A DNA stretch of 64,000 nucleotides from assembly GCA_038233075.1 (NCBI GenBank), contig JBBSMQ010000005.1:1-64000 (forward strand), read 5' to 3'. Positions 56,144 through 64,000 of this stretch are shown here, one piece after another. A program made the position numbers and the translations under genes. Position 1 is the stretch's first letter; each line of letters begins with the position of its first letter. The DNA is from Iamia sp038233075. Lineage in GTDB: Bacteria > Actinomycetota > Acidimicrobiia > Acidimicrobiales > Iamiaceae. The notes under the pieces were generated by a model, which did no database searches, was not told the DNA's origin, and worked only from the letters and a program-made list of their open reading frames with translations.

Positions 56144-57853
56144 GTGTCCGCCGATGCCCTCGTCGCCGAGCCCGACGAGGTCGCGCCCGACCTGCCCGTC
56201 GACCCGGTCCACCTCGAGGAGCTGCGGCGGGCCCGCCGTCGTCGGCGTGTCTCGGGCATCCACTGGGTCGACGCGCTCTATCACGTCTACCTCGCCGCCC
56301 TCATCGGCACCATCGCCGTCGCCCTGGCCACCGGGGCCGTCGGCGACAACGCCCTCAGCGCGACCCAGGTCGACGATGTGACCGCCCGCGGTCCCGCCGT
56401 CATCGGCCTGATCGCCACCCTTGCGGTGGGAGTCGGCCTGCGGTCCGGCAGCAGGGGTGGACCCCTCGCCGTCGAGGCCGGCGACGTCCGCTACGTGCTG
56501 CTCGCGCCACTCGACCGGGCCCGGGCCCTGCGGGGGCCGGCCCTGCGCCAGGTGCGCACCGGTGTGTTCGTGGCCCTCCTGGCCGGGGCCGCCATCGGCC
56601 GGCTGGCCGACCCCCGCTTCCCCGAGCCCGCTCTGGCCTGGATCGCCTCCGGCGCCGTCGCCGGTGCCGCCCTCGCCGCCCTCAGCCTGGGGGCGGCGCT
56701 GATCGCCAGCGGCCGGCGCATCCCGCGGCCGGCCGCGACCGCGATCGCCGGGGTCCTCGTCCTCTGGTCGGCAGTGGACGTGGCCGACGTCGAGCTCGGG
56801 GCGACCGCAGTCCCCGCCTCACCGGGCCGCGCCGTCGGCTGGCTGGCGTTGGCCCCGCTCGAGCTGCACCTGGCCGCGGTGGCGGCCCTGGTGGCGGCGG
56901 TGGCGGTGGTGGTCCTCGGCCTGCGATGGGTGGCCGGGCTCTCCATCGAGGCGGCCGAGCGCCGGACCGCCCTGGTGGGCCAGCTCCGCTTCGCGGCCAC
57001 GCTCCAGGATGTGCGCACCGTGTTGGTGCTGCGCCGGCAGCTTGCCGCCGACCAGCCCCGCGACCGCCCGTGGATCGGTGGCCGGCACCGCAGCCGCCGG
57101 GCCGGGTGGCGCCGGTCGTGGGACGGGCTGCTGCGCTTCCCCGCCACCCGCGTGATCCGCATGTTGCTCATGGCGGCGGCTGCCGGCGCCGCGCTGCGGG
57201 GAGCCTGGGCTGGCACCGCCCCCCTCGTGGCGGTCGCCGGTCTTTCCTTCTGGATCGCCGGCCTGGACGTGGTCGAGCCGCTTGGCCAGGAGGTCGACCA
57301 CCCCAGCCGCCGCACCCTCTACCGCGACACCGAGGGCGACATCTACGTTCGGCTGATGGGTGCCTCAGGCGTGGTCGCGGTGCTCCTCGGACTGGTGGCG
57401 GGGGCGATCGCCGTGGTCCCCGGCGCCGGACAGGCCCCCCTCGCTGCGGGCCTGGTGGCGGGGGTGGCCTCCGCCCTCACCGGCATGGCGGGGGCGGTGG
57501 TGAACGTCGTCAGCGGCGCACCCAACCAGAACGAGGAGCTGACCATGATCGCCCCCGAGGTGGCCGGCACCAAGACGGTCGTGCGCACCGCGCTCCCTCT
57601 CATCGTGGCCGTCCTCGGTGCCCTGCCCCTCCTGATCGTCGAGGCCAACGACCACGCCGGTCGACCGCTGGCCCAGGGGGCCACCCAGGCCTGGGTCGCA
57701 ACGGCCGTGGCCGTAGGTCTGGTGGTGGGATGGGTGCACCAGCGCGAGGCGATCCGCCAGTGGTGGGCCGAGGCCATGGAGGCCAATGCGGCGCTGCGGT
57801 CCTCCGATGATGACGACGATGAGGATGACGACGACGAGGAGGACGATCGGTGA
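56144..57853 (+). CDS. Membrane permease of an ABC-2-type exporter
   Basis: 569 aa, about 10-12 membrane spans (LYHVYLAALIGTIAVALATG, GPAVIGLIATLAVGVGL, LALAPLELHLAAVAALVA, VAVLLGLVAGAIAVVPG and others). C-terminal tail is a run of Asp/Glu. Directly followed (31 bases) by an ABC ATPase, which marks it as the permease. GTG 56144 is 8 bases after TAGCGT (56130-56135); this replaces an earlier in-frame start at 56063. Substrate unknown. Confidence 0.75.
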   Translation: MSADALVAEPDEVAPDLPVDPVHLEELRRARRRRRVSGIHWVDALYHVYLAALIGTIAVALATGAVGDNALSATQVDDVTARGPAVIGLIATLAVGVGLRSGSRGGPLAVEAGDVRYVLLAPLDRARALRGPALRQVRTGVFVALLAGAAIGRLADPRFPEPALAWIASGAVAGAALAALSLGAALIASGRRIPRPAATAIAGVLVLWSAVDVADVELGATAVPASPGRAVGWLALAPLELHLAAVAALVAAVAVVVLGLRWVAGLSIEAAERRTALVGQLRFAATLQDVRTVLVLRRQLAADQPRDRPWIGGRHRSRRAGWRRSWDGLLRFPATRVIRMLLMAAAAGAALRGAWAGTAPLVAVAGLSFWIAGLDVVEPLGQEVDHPSRRTLYRDTEGDIYVRLMGASGVVAVLLGLVAGAIAVVPGAGQAPLAAGLVAGVASALTGMAGAVVNVVSGAPNQNEELTMIAPEVAGTKTVVRTALPLIVAVLGALPLLIVEANDHAGRPLAQGATQAWVATAVAVGLVVGWVHQREAIRQWWAEAMEANAALRSSDDDDDEDDDDEEDDR

Positions 57854-57884
57854 ACCAGCGCAGTGAGAACGGTCGCTGGTACCG

Positions 57885-58577
57885 ATGAGTGATCCTGCAG
57901 TCTTCCCGGCGCTGCTGGTCGACGCGGTGGAGCGGGCCTACGGCGGCGTCCCCGCCCTTGGTCCGGTCGACCTGGAGGTGGCCGCGGGTGAGCGCGTCGC
58001 CCTCATCGGTCACAACGGATCGGGCAAGTCGACGCTGCTGCGCATCGTGGCCGGACTGCTCGAGGCCGACGAGGGCGAGGTCGAGATCGCGGGCTGGCCG
58101 GCCGACGATCTCCACGCCCGCGCCACCACGTCCTACCTGCCCGACGAGCCAGTGCTCTACGACGACCTGTCGGTGCACGAGCACGTCGAGTACGTGTCGC
58201 GCCTCTTCGGCGGTGACGGCTTCGACGAATACGCCGAGGAGGTCGCGGACCGCCTGGGGCTGACCGACCGCCTCGACGACCTGCCCAGCCGCTTCAGTCG
58301 CGGCCTGCGCCAGAAGGCCTCCCTGCTGCTGGGCCTGGCCCGGCCCTTCTCCCTGCTGCTCGTGGACGAGCCCTTCGGCGGCCTCGACGCCCCGGGTCGG
58401 GCGGCCCTGCTCGACCTGCTCGACGAGGTCCACACCGACGGCGCCGCAGTCGTGGTGGCCACCCACGACCCTGAGTTCGTGGAGCGGGTCGACCGCTGCG
58501 TGGCCCTGCGCGACGGCGAGATCGTCTTCTCCGGCCCCGCCACCCCCGCCGACGTGCTCCGCCTGGTCGGCGCCTGA
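57885..58577 (+). CDS. ABC transporter ATPase
   Basis: 230 aa. Walker A LIGHNGSGKSTLL near residue 41, Walker B LLLVDEPFGGLD, H-loop VVATHD. The signature LSGGQ is replaced by FSRGLRQKAS, an allowed but distinct variant seen in ABC-2 exporters. It powers the permease encoded just upstream. ATG 57885, 31 bases after the permease stop. Confidence 0.9.
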   Translation: MSDPAVFPALLVDAVERAYGGVPALGPVDLEVAAGERVALIGHNGSGKSTLLRIVAGLLEADEGEVEIAGWPADDLHARATTSYLPDEPVLYDDLSVHEHVEYVSRLFGGDGFDEYAEEVADRLGLTDRLDDLPSRFSRGLRQKASLLLGLARPFSLLLVDEPFGGLDAPGRAALLDLLDEVHTDGAAVVVATHDPEFVERVDRCVALRDGEIVFSGPATPADVLRLVGA

Positions 58578-58610
58578 GGCGGGTCGGGCCCGAGCGGTGG
58601 TCCATTGGCG

Positions 58611-59420
58611 CTAGCGACGTTCGCAGCCGCGTCCGTCGCCGCCGCCGTCGAAGCGGTGCGGGTCGGGCGGGAGCACGGTGAAGTCGCGGGCGGAGATGTC
58701 GCTGCAGTCGAGGTCGGGCGGTGAGGGCGGGATGCAGACCCCCGGGTAGGACGGATCGCAGTCACCGCCGCCGGCCGGGGCCGTCGGACCCGATCCCGTG
58801 GTGGTCGAGGGGGCTACGCCCCTGTCGTCCTCGTCGAGCGGGCAGCGCGACCACAGCCCCCGCCCCTCGGCCCGGGCCTCCTGGGCTGCCGCTGCGACCT
58901 CGTCCTCGTGGGCCACGTTGGGCGCGATGGACAGGGGAGTGGCGAAGCCCTCGCGGGCCAGGCGCAGGTTCACGAAGGTGGCGTCCTCGAGTCGGTACAC
59001 GTAGGCCAGCGTGCGGTCATAGCGATCCTCGGCCTCGACGTCGCCGACGAGGCGCACCTGGGCGCCGGGGGGTATCAGCGCCGTCAGGGCATCGGTGGCC
59101 TCGGGTCCGTAGCACTCGACGGGTCCGTTCACCTCGGGGGTGTCGATTCCGGTCAGACGGACCCGCTCCTCGCCGGACCGGAAGGTGTCGCCATCGGTGA
59201 TGGAGGTGACGACCACGTCACGCCCTTGGGGCAGGTCGGGCGCGCCGGGCTCGCCCGGGCTGGGACCGTCGAATGGCCCCGTGCCGTCGGCGGCGGTCGT
59301 GGAAGCGTCGCTGGAGGCCTCTCCCTCGGCCGCGACGCACCCGCCGACGAGCGCGGGCACGGCCACGAGGAGCATGGCCGCGACCAGCGCACCGGCCCGT
59401 GATGACGCGATCCCCCGCAC
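58611..59420 (-). CDS. Secreted thermonuclease-family nuclease
   Basis: 269 aa. Signal/lipobox region (GALVAAMLLVAVPALVGGC), then the SNase domain with VTSITDGDTFRSGEERVRLTGIDTPE (catalytic Asp) and AEDRYDRTLAYVYRL (Arg/Asp). The C-terminal domain has paired cysteines and acidic DxDG-like residues (DCSDISARDF, GGGDGRGCER), like the excalibur calcium-binding fold. It probably degrades extracellular DNA/RNA. The GTG at 59420 is 7 bases after TACTAT (plus 59428-59433); an ATG 9 bases earlier lies inside that box. Confidence 0.85.
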   Translation of the reverse strand: MRGIASSRAGALVAAMLLVAVPALVGGCVAAEGEASSDASTTAADGTGPFDGPSPGEPGAPDLPQGRDVVVTSITDGDTFRSGEERVRLTGIDTPEVNGPVECYGPEATDALTALIPPGAQVRLVGDVEAEDRYDRTLAYVYRLEDATFVNLRLAREGFATPLSIAPNVAHEDEVAAAAQEARAEGRGLWSRCPLDEDDRGVAPSTTTGSGPTAPAGGGDCDPSYPGVCIPPSPPDLDCSDISARDFTVLPPDPHRFDGGGDGRGCERR

Positions 59421-59427
59421 GTCCGCC

Positions 59428-59433
59428 ATAGTA
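59428..59433 (-). promoter_or_regulatory. -10 box deciding the nuclease start
   Basis: TACTAT on the minus strand. The in-frame ATG at 59429 overlaps it, so the GTG at 59420, 7 bases further on, must be the start if this promoter is used. Confidence 0.65.
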
Positions 59434-59507
59434 GGGACCGCCAGGTCGACCCGGGCCGGATCTCCGGAGCCGACGCCCGGCGGGCGGGGGAGCCCGATGC
59501 CGACGCG

Positions 59508-59892
59508 GTGCGGGCCAGCCTGCGGGGGCGCTCCGACCAGCCGACCCACCGGATCGGGGTGCGCGCCGCCCCCGGACCCGATCCTCGGGCGGTCCTGGCC
59601 GCGGACGACGCCCTCTCCGGCGCGGACGTGGCCGAGATCGATCGCCGCCTCGACCGCCTCGACCGGGCCAGCGGGCACGGACCGTGGACCGAGGCGACCC
59701 TGGGCCTCATCGGGGCCCGTCCCGCCACCCTGGCCGCCGACCTGGCCGCCTCGGTGGGTCGTGAGCGCGACCCGTTCCAAGCTCGACGTCCGCAAGCTCA
59801 AGGCCCTGGGTCTCACCGAGAGCCTGGCCGTGGGCTACCGGCTTTCGCCCCGAGGCCGCGCCTACCGGGCTCGCACCAACCGCGCCGGCTGA
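59508..59892 (+). pseudogene. Frameshifted DNA-binding-like protein
   Basis: First frame: RASLRGRSDQPTHRIGVRAA through ADDALSGADVAEIDRRLDRLDRASGHGPWT to AADLAASVGRERDPF. One extra C near 59777 then shifts the frame, and the rest continues as KLDVRKLKALGLTESLAVGYRLSPRGRAYRARTN. The joined sequence looks like a helix-turn-helix protein common in this actinobacterial group. A single-base error in the assembly would restore it. Confidence 0.65.
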
Positions 59893-60034
59893 CGACGTTC
59901 GCCGTCGCACCGAGTCCGAGACCATCGGCGCCGCTCAGGTGGTGGCGCCGCCGACGGTGAGCCTCCAGCATCACCCCGACCGGGTCCAGATCCAGGCTGG
60001 AGGCGGGGGTCGGTCAGCCAGGTCAGCCTTGCCG

Positions 60035-60403
60035 CTACAGCCCGCCCGTGAGGCCGAGGCCGACGCCTGCCGCGCCGACGCCCAGCGCCAGCGACAGGGC
60101 CACGACGAGGGCCGCGGTGCGGCCGTCGCCGGCCTGGAGCCGCTCGGACGCGTCGACCACGAAGGTCGACCAGGTGGTGAGGGCACCGCAGAACCCGGTG
60201 CCCAGCACGGTGAGCGCGGTGGCCGAGAGGTCACCGTCGAGGCGCGCCCCCACGAGCACACCCAGCGCCAGGCTTCCGACCACGTTGGCGACCAGGACCC
60301 CCACCGGGACACGGCGACGGGGCCGGGACTCGAGGACCACGACGAGGAGGTGCCGACCCACGGCCCCGACGGCGCCGGCCGCGAGCACGGCAAGGAGCGT
60401 CAC
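60035..60403 (-). CDS. crcB: Fluoride exporter CrcB, second subunit
   Basis: 122 aa, four membrane spans. Fluc motifs: GAVGRHLL, VANVVGSLALG, GTGFCGALTTWSTFVVDA. GTG 60403 overlaps the stop of the first crcB (GTGA), so translation is coupled. Paired CrcB proteins form the antiparallel heterodimeric fluoride channel. Confidence 0.9.
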   Translation of the reverse strand: MTLLAVLAAGAVGAVGRHLLVVVLESRPRRRVPVGVLVANVVGSLALGVLVGARLDGDLSATALTVLGTGFCGALTTWSTFVVDASERLQAGDGRTAALVVALSLALGVGAAGVGLGLTGGL

Positions 60404-60864
60404 GGCGCCGGCACCAGGCGGCGGCCGGTCGCCGTCCCCACGGTGGCCAGGGCCAGGCCGCCCACCAGCGACAGGACCATCGCGGCGACGGCCACACCCG
60501 GGCGACGGGCGCCGAGCGAGCGGTCCACCTCCACGGCCAGGGTCGAGAAGGTGGTCCACCCTCCGAGCAACCCCGTCCCCAGCCCAAGCCGGGCGAGGTG
60601 GTGCCACCGCGCCGCACCGCCCCGCCGGGCCGAGGCACCGGCCAGACCGGCCAGCAGCACGCCCAGCAGGAACGCCCCCGAGAGGTTGACCACGGCCGTG
60701 GACCAGCCCAGCCCCCCGGCTGCGGTCGGCACCGCCGACGACAGCCCCCACCGCAGCAGGGCGCCCACCCCCCCTCCGAGGGCCACCACTCCGAGGGCTG
60801 ACGGGCTCGTGGACGGGGCGCCGTGGTGCGCAGCCGGCGTCGCCGCCGGGTCAGTCGGGCCCAT
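60400..60864 (-). CDS. crcB: Fluoride exporter CrcB, first subunit
   Basis: 154 aa. Four membrane spans: VVALGGGVGALLRWGLS, VVNLSGAFLLGVLLAGLAG, GTGLLGGWTTFSTLAVE (the TTFST motif), and a final span. ATG 60864 is 9 bases after TAGGGT (plus 60874-60879), so there is no room for a fluoride riboswitch leader. Long Pro/Ala-rich N-terminal tail of ~25 residues before the first span. Confidence 0.9.
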   Translation of the reverse strand: MGPTDPAATPAAHHGAPSTSPSALGVVALGGGVGALLRWGLSSAVPTAAGGLGWSTAVVNLSGAFLLGVLLAGLAGASARRGGAARWHHLARLGLGTGLLGGWTTFSTLAVEVDRSLGARRPGVAVAAMVLSLVGGLALATVGTATGRRLVPAP

Positions 60865-61036
60865 GGGTCCGCGACCCTACGAGCAGCCGCCCCGACGCCC
60901 GCGGCCCAGCAGTCGTCGCCGCCCGCCGCTCGTCGGGTCGGGCCGTCCGCCGTCGCCGCCGTCGGTGGGCGACCGATGAGGTGGTGGCCGTCGATCCGTC
61001 CCGACGGGCATCGCTCCACTGCGAGAGGCGAGTGGG

Positions 61037-62347
61037 TCAGGCGGTGCGAGCCGCCTCGCGTGCGTCGTCGGGGGGTTCGACCGGGGCGTCGGGGTCACGC
61101 CGCAAGCGCACCTCGCTGATGGTCAGCCCGTCGACGGCGAGGACCTCGAGATGCCAGCCGGCCAGCACCACCACGTCGCCGGGCTGGTCCGGGATGCGCC
61201 CCAGCTGGTGCAGGATCAGCCCGGCGATGGTCGAGTAGGGCCCGTCGGGCAGGACGACGTCGATGTCGGGCAGGTCGTGCCACGGGAACCGGCCGGGCAG
61301 GACGCGGGCCCCGTCGGGCTCGGTGCGGACGTCGAGGATGTCCTTGTCGGTCTCGTCGTAGATCTCGCCCACCAGCTCCTCGAGCAGGTCCTCCACGGTG
61401 ACGATCCCCTCGGTGCCGCCGTGCTCGTTGATGATGATGGCCATCTGGTGGCGACCGGCCTGCATGGTGCGCAGCGCATCGAGGACGGTGCCGGTCTCGG
61501 GCAGCCCCGGCGCCGGCTGGGTGACGTCGCCCACCTTCTGGCCCGGACCCGCGACCAGGTCGCGCAGGTGCACGGTGCCGAGCACGTCGTCGAGCTTGCC
61601 GTCACCGGCCACCGGCGCCCGGGTGTGGCTGGAGGCGGCCAGCTCCCGCAGGGCCTCCTCGCAGGGCTGGTCGGCGGCCAGGACGAAGACGTCGCGTCGG
61701 GGCCGGACGACCTCGGTGAGGGTGCGACCGGCGATCTCGAAGGCACCTGAGAGGATGGTGCGGTGCTGGTCGGTGAAACCGGGCTGGTTGGTCACCATGT
61801 CCCGCAGCTCCTCCTCGGTCACCTCCTCGGCGGCGCGGTGGGGGTCCCCGCCCAGGATCCGCACCGCCAGGTCGGTCGACCGGCTGAGGATCCACACCGC
61901 AGGACGGGCCAGCGAGGAGAACATGGCGAGAGGGCGCGCCGCGATCAGTCCCCAGCCCTCGGCCCGCTGCATGGCGATGCGCTTGGGCGCCAGCTCGCCG
62001 AAGACGAGGGTGAGGAACGAGAGCACGAGGGTGACGGTGACGATGGCGACGGGCCGGGCGGCGTCGCCGAGGAACGACAGTGGTCCCTCCAGCGGCTCGG
62101 CCAACGACACCGCGGCCGCGGCCGAGGCCAGGAACCCGGCCAGGGTGATGCCGATCTGCACCGTGGCCAGGAACCGGTTCGGATCCCGGGCCAGCGCGGC
62201 CAGGGCGCGGGCCCGGCGGGGACCCTGCTCCAGTCGTTGGAGCTGGGTCTCGCGCAGGCTGACGAGCGCGATCTCGCTGCCCGAGAGGGCCCCGTTGAGG
62301 ATGATCAGGATGGCGACCAGCCCCACCTGGGGCAGGACATCAGCCAC
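61037..62347 (-). CDS. CNNM/CorC-type transporter-associated protein (hemolysin family)
   Basis: 436 aa. DUF21/CNNM membrane domain (ILIILNGALSGSEIALVSLRETQL, GITLAGFLASAAAAVSLAEP, VTVTLVLSFLTLVFGELAPKRIA), a CBS pair (PRRDVFVLAADQPCEEALRELAASSHTRAPV, GTVLDALRTMQAGRHQMAIIINEHGG), and a CorC_HlyC domain at the C-terminus. Probably Mg/Co or other cation export or its regulation. GTG 62347 gives the usual short lumen-facing N-terminus; the frame is open further upstream. Confidence 0.88.
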   Translation of the reverse strand: MADVLPQVGLVAILIILNGALSGSEIALVSLRETQLQRLEQGPRRARALAALARDPNRFLATVQIGITLAGFLASAAAAVSLAEPLEGPLSFLGDAARPVAIVTVTLVLSFLTLVFGELAPKRIAMQRAEGWGLIAARPLAMFSSLARPAVWILSRSTDLAVRILGGDPHRAAEEVTEEELRDMVTNQPGFTDQHRTILSGAFEIAGRTLTEVVRPRRDVFVLAADQPCEEALRELAASSHTRAPVAGDGKLDDVLGTVHLRDLVAGPGQKVGDVTQPAPGLPETGTVLDALRTMQAGRHQMAIIINEHGGTEGIVTVEDLLEELVGEIYDETDKDILDVRTEPDGARVLPGRFPWHDLPDIDVVLPDGPYSTIAGLILHQLGRIPDQPGDVVVLAGWHLEVLAVDGLTISEVRLRRDPDAPVEPPDDAREAARTA

Positions 62348-62558
62348 TGGACCCCCTACGTGACAGGGGGGCGGGGCCGGCCGCCGGATGGGAGCCAGTG
62401 GGCGGGGGGCGCCGGGTACCGCCGCCGGTGGAGCGGGGTCCCGGCCCGGGACTCCCGGGTTCGTCGGACGCGGTGCGCAGCGGCACGGGACAACAGTAGC
62501 GAGTCCCTGGCTCCGAGCTCCCGCCGACCGGCGGCGGCTTCGGTAGCGTCGGGCGGCC

Positions 62559-64000
62559 CTGGCCGCCCCCCCCCCCACCACGTCACGGTGGCCCACCACC
62601 TACTCGACCGGCGGGCTGGTCTGCTCGGTCGACCACCTCGCCTCCTCGGCCGGGGCGGAGATGCTCGCCGCCGGTGGTTCCGCCGCCGACGCCGCGGTCG
62701 CGGCCAGCGCGGTGCTGGCGGTGACCACCCCCCACATGTGCGGGATGGGCGGCGACCTGTTCGCTCTCGTGCACGACGGTGCCGACCCCCCGGAGGTGCT
62801 CGACGCCGCCGGCCGGGCCGGGAGCGGGGCCGACGCCGACCGGCTGCGGGCCGAGGGTCACCGCGACATGCCCGCCCGCGGCGATGTCCGGGCTGCGACC
62901 GTCCCCGGCTGCGTCGACGGCTGGTGCGCGCTGCTGGAGCGCCACGGCCGCCTGGACCGGGCCCAGGTGCTCGCCCCCGCTCGCCGCCTGGCCGAGGAGG
63001 GGTTCCCGGCGTCGCCGCTGCTGGCCTTCATGCTCGGTGACCTCGACGGCGTGGAGGGGTGCGATGAGCTGACCGGGATCCGTCCCGACACCGGTGACCG
63101 GGTCCTGCGTCCCGAGCTGGCCCGGGTCCTGGCACGCGTGGCTGAGTCGGGGCGGAGCGGTTTTTACGAGGGAGTCTTCGGCACTGCCCTGCTCGAGGTG
63201 GGGGCGGGCGAGTACCGGCCTGAGGACCTGTCCCGGATCGGGGCCCGCTGGGTCGAGCCTCTCGGGCTCCGGGTCTGGGGCCATGACGTGTGGACCGTGC
63301 CCCCCGCCTCGCAGGGCTACCTGACCCTCGCCGCGGCCCGGATGGCCGAGCTCATCGCCGGTGACCGCCTGCCCCCGACCGACGATGCCGCCTGGGCCCA
63401 CCTGCTGATCGAGGTGTGCCGGCTGGCCGGTGAGGACCGACCCGACGTCCTGCACGATCGGGCCGACGGATCCGCCCTGTGGGCCGAGGAGCGCCTGGCG
63501 GCCGCGGCCGCCCGCTTCGACCCCGCCCGGCGGGTCGACGCCGCCGGCCGGTTCGAGGACGGGGGGACGATCCACCTGGCCGCTGTTGACCGCCACGGCA
63601 TGGGGGTCAGCCTCATCCAGTCCAACGCCGCCGACGTCGGCTGCCGGGTGGCGGTGCCGGGGACCGGCATCCTGCTCCACAACCGGGCCATCGGCTTCTC
63701 CCTCGAATCGGGCCACCCCGCCGAGTACGACCCCGGTCGCACCCCTCCCCACACCCTCGCCCCGGCGCTCGTCACCCGCACCGACGGCACCCTGCGGGCC
63801 GTGCTGGGTACGATGGGGGGCGACTCGCAGCCCCAGGTCGTGCTCCAGCTCCTGGCCCGGCTGCTGGTGGCGGGGGAGGAGCCCGGAGTCGCCCTCAACG
63901 CGCCCCGGTTCGTGCTTCGCTCGGACACCGGCTCGGGCTTCGACACGTGGCGCTCGGCCCACCAGCGGGTGCGCCTGGAGGCCCATGCCCCCGAGGACTG
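62559..64000 (+). CDS. Gamma-glutamyltransferase family, 5' part (runs off the end)
   Basis: About 480 codons to the window edge. Family motifs: HLASSAGAEMLAAGGSAADAAVAASAVLAVTTPHMCGMGGDLFAL (in parts), GDVRAATVPGCVDGW, the region around the catalytic Thr DGGTIHLAAVDRHGMGVSLIQSN, and GHPAEYDPGRTPPHTLAPALV. It cleaves and transfers glutamyl groups, or acts as a relative such as an acylase. The start is unresolved: an in-frame stop is at 62544, the first ATG at 62661 would cut the conserved N-terminus, and no GTG or TTG lies between. CTG 62559 is 9 bases after TAGCGT (62544-62549). An 11-C run (62566-62576) lies at the very start of the frame. Confidence 0.85.
   Translation, partial: MAAPPPTTSRWPTTYSTGGLVCSVDHLASSAGAEMLAAGGSAADAAVAASAVLAVTTPHMCGMGGDLFALVHDGADPPEVLDAAGRAGSGADADRLRAEGHRDMPARGDVRAATVPGCVDGWCALLERHGRLDRAQVLAPARRLAEEGFPASPLLAFMLGDLDGVEGCDELTGIRPDTGDRVLRPELARVLARVAESGRSGFYEGVFGTALLEVGAGEYRPEDLSRIGARWVEPLGLRVWGHDVWTVPPASQGYLTLAAARMAELIAGDRLPPTDDAAWAHLLIEVCRLAGEDRPDVLHDRADGSALWAEERLAAAAARFDPARRVDAAGRFEDGGTIHLAAVDRHGMGVSLIQSNAADVGCRVAVPGTGILLHNRAIGFSLESGHPAEYDPGRTPPHTLAPALVTRTDGTLRAVLGTMGGDSQPQVVLQLLARLLVAGEEPGVALNAPRFVLRSDTGSGFDTWRSAHQRVRLEAHAPED

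Noticed and set aside
60863..60979. 38-codon Pro/Arg-rich ORF upstream of crcB
   Set aside because: Overlaps the crcB promoter and start on the other strand; low complexity, no ribosome site.
60865..60980. Fluoride riboswitch upstream of crcB
   Set aside because: The -10 box TAGGGT is only 9 bases from the start codon, so there is no leader RNA that could hold it.

Overview
This is a very GC-rich (about 70 percent), densely coded bacterial chromosome segment. A WhiB regulator, a DivIVA protein, an Actinobacteria-type purine cluster with separate PurS/PurQ/PurL, a crotonyl-CoA carboxylase/reductase, and many genes that start a few bases after a TANNNT box (leaderless transcripts) point to an actinobacterium, most likely of the class Acidimicrobiia. 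The taxonomy is inferred from gene content and style; no ribosomal RNA is present to confirm it.

Layout. 1-2.5 kb: the C-terminal part of ClpB running off the left edge, then a decayed secreted-protein gene (DUF4214 and propeller repeats). 2.7-5 kb: two lipoproteins. 5-19.4 kb: a purine-synthesis region (purA, purD, purE, purB, purC, purS, purQ, purL, purF, purM), all on the plus strand and interleaved with small opposite-strand genes. 19.4-22 kb: an orphan ParA ATPase with a zinc-ribbon partner, pyrE, and a MazF-type toxin-antitoxin pair. 22-31 kb: an amidohydrolase under a palindromic operator, an FHA/winged-helix protein, branched-chain amino acid/2-oxoacid dehydrogenases, an ACT-domain malic enzyme and a secreted peptidase. 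31.4-32 kb: an IS fragment next to tRNA-Phe and tRNA-Asp. 32-37 kb: WhiB, orn, dut, and a stress-type sigma factor with two RsbW-like ATPases. 37-46 kb: an SDR, xseB/xseA, an ABC exporter, an arylsulfotransferase-like lipoprotein, tRNA-Ser, tadA, a dead FtsX gene, an AlkA-type glycosylase and an SRPBCC protein. 46-49.6 kb: tRNA-Ser, SRP RNA, dnaX, ybaB, recR. 49.8-54.5 kb: thiolase, divIVA-like, ccr, NYN protein and methylmalonyl-CoA epimerase. 54.5-64 kb: copper-resistance-like genes (one truncated), an ABC-2 type exporter, a secreted nuclease, a frameshifted DNA-binding gene, a CrcB pair, a CNNM/CorC protein and the start of a gamma-glutamyltransferase.

How the genes work together. The purine block supplies most steps from PRPP to AIR and on to SAICAR/AICAR, plus the first step from IMP to AMP; purN, purK and purH are not here. 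The valine/leucine-type dehydrogenase and the fused E1 form a two-gene operon that deaminates a branched-chain amino acid and begins oxidative decarboxylation of the resulting 2-oxoacid. Thiolase, Ccr and methylmalonyl-CoA epimerase fit an ethylmalonyl-CoA-type route. dnaX-ybaB-recR is the classic replication/recombination operon.

The strongest unusual signals are: (1) about twenty leaderless promoters that fix, and in several cases revise, start codons; (2) a family of hairpins placed between convergent genes; (3) a 52-bp tandem copy of the purQ 3' end placed after its stop codon; (4) a gamma-glutamyltransferase with no ATG/GTG/TTG start and an 11-C run at its 5' end; (5) a sigma-factor operon holding a 44-codon ORF made by a repeat element. 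Several genes are clearly broken.
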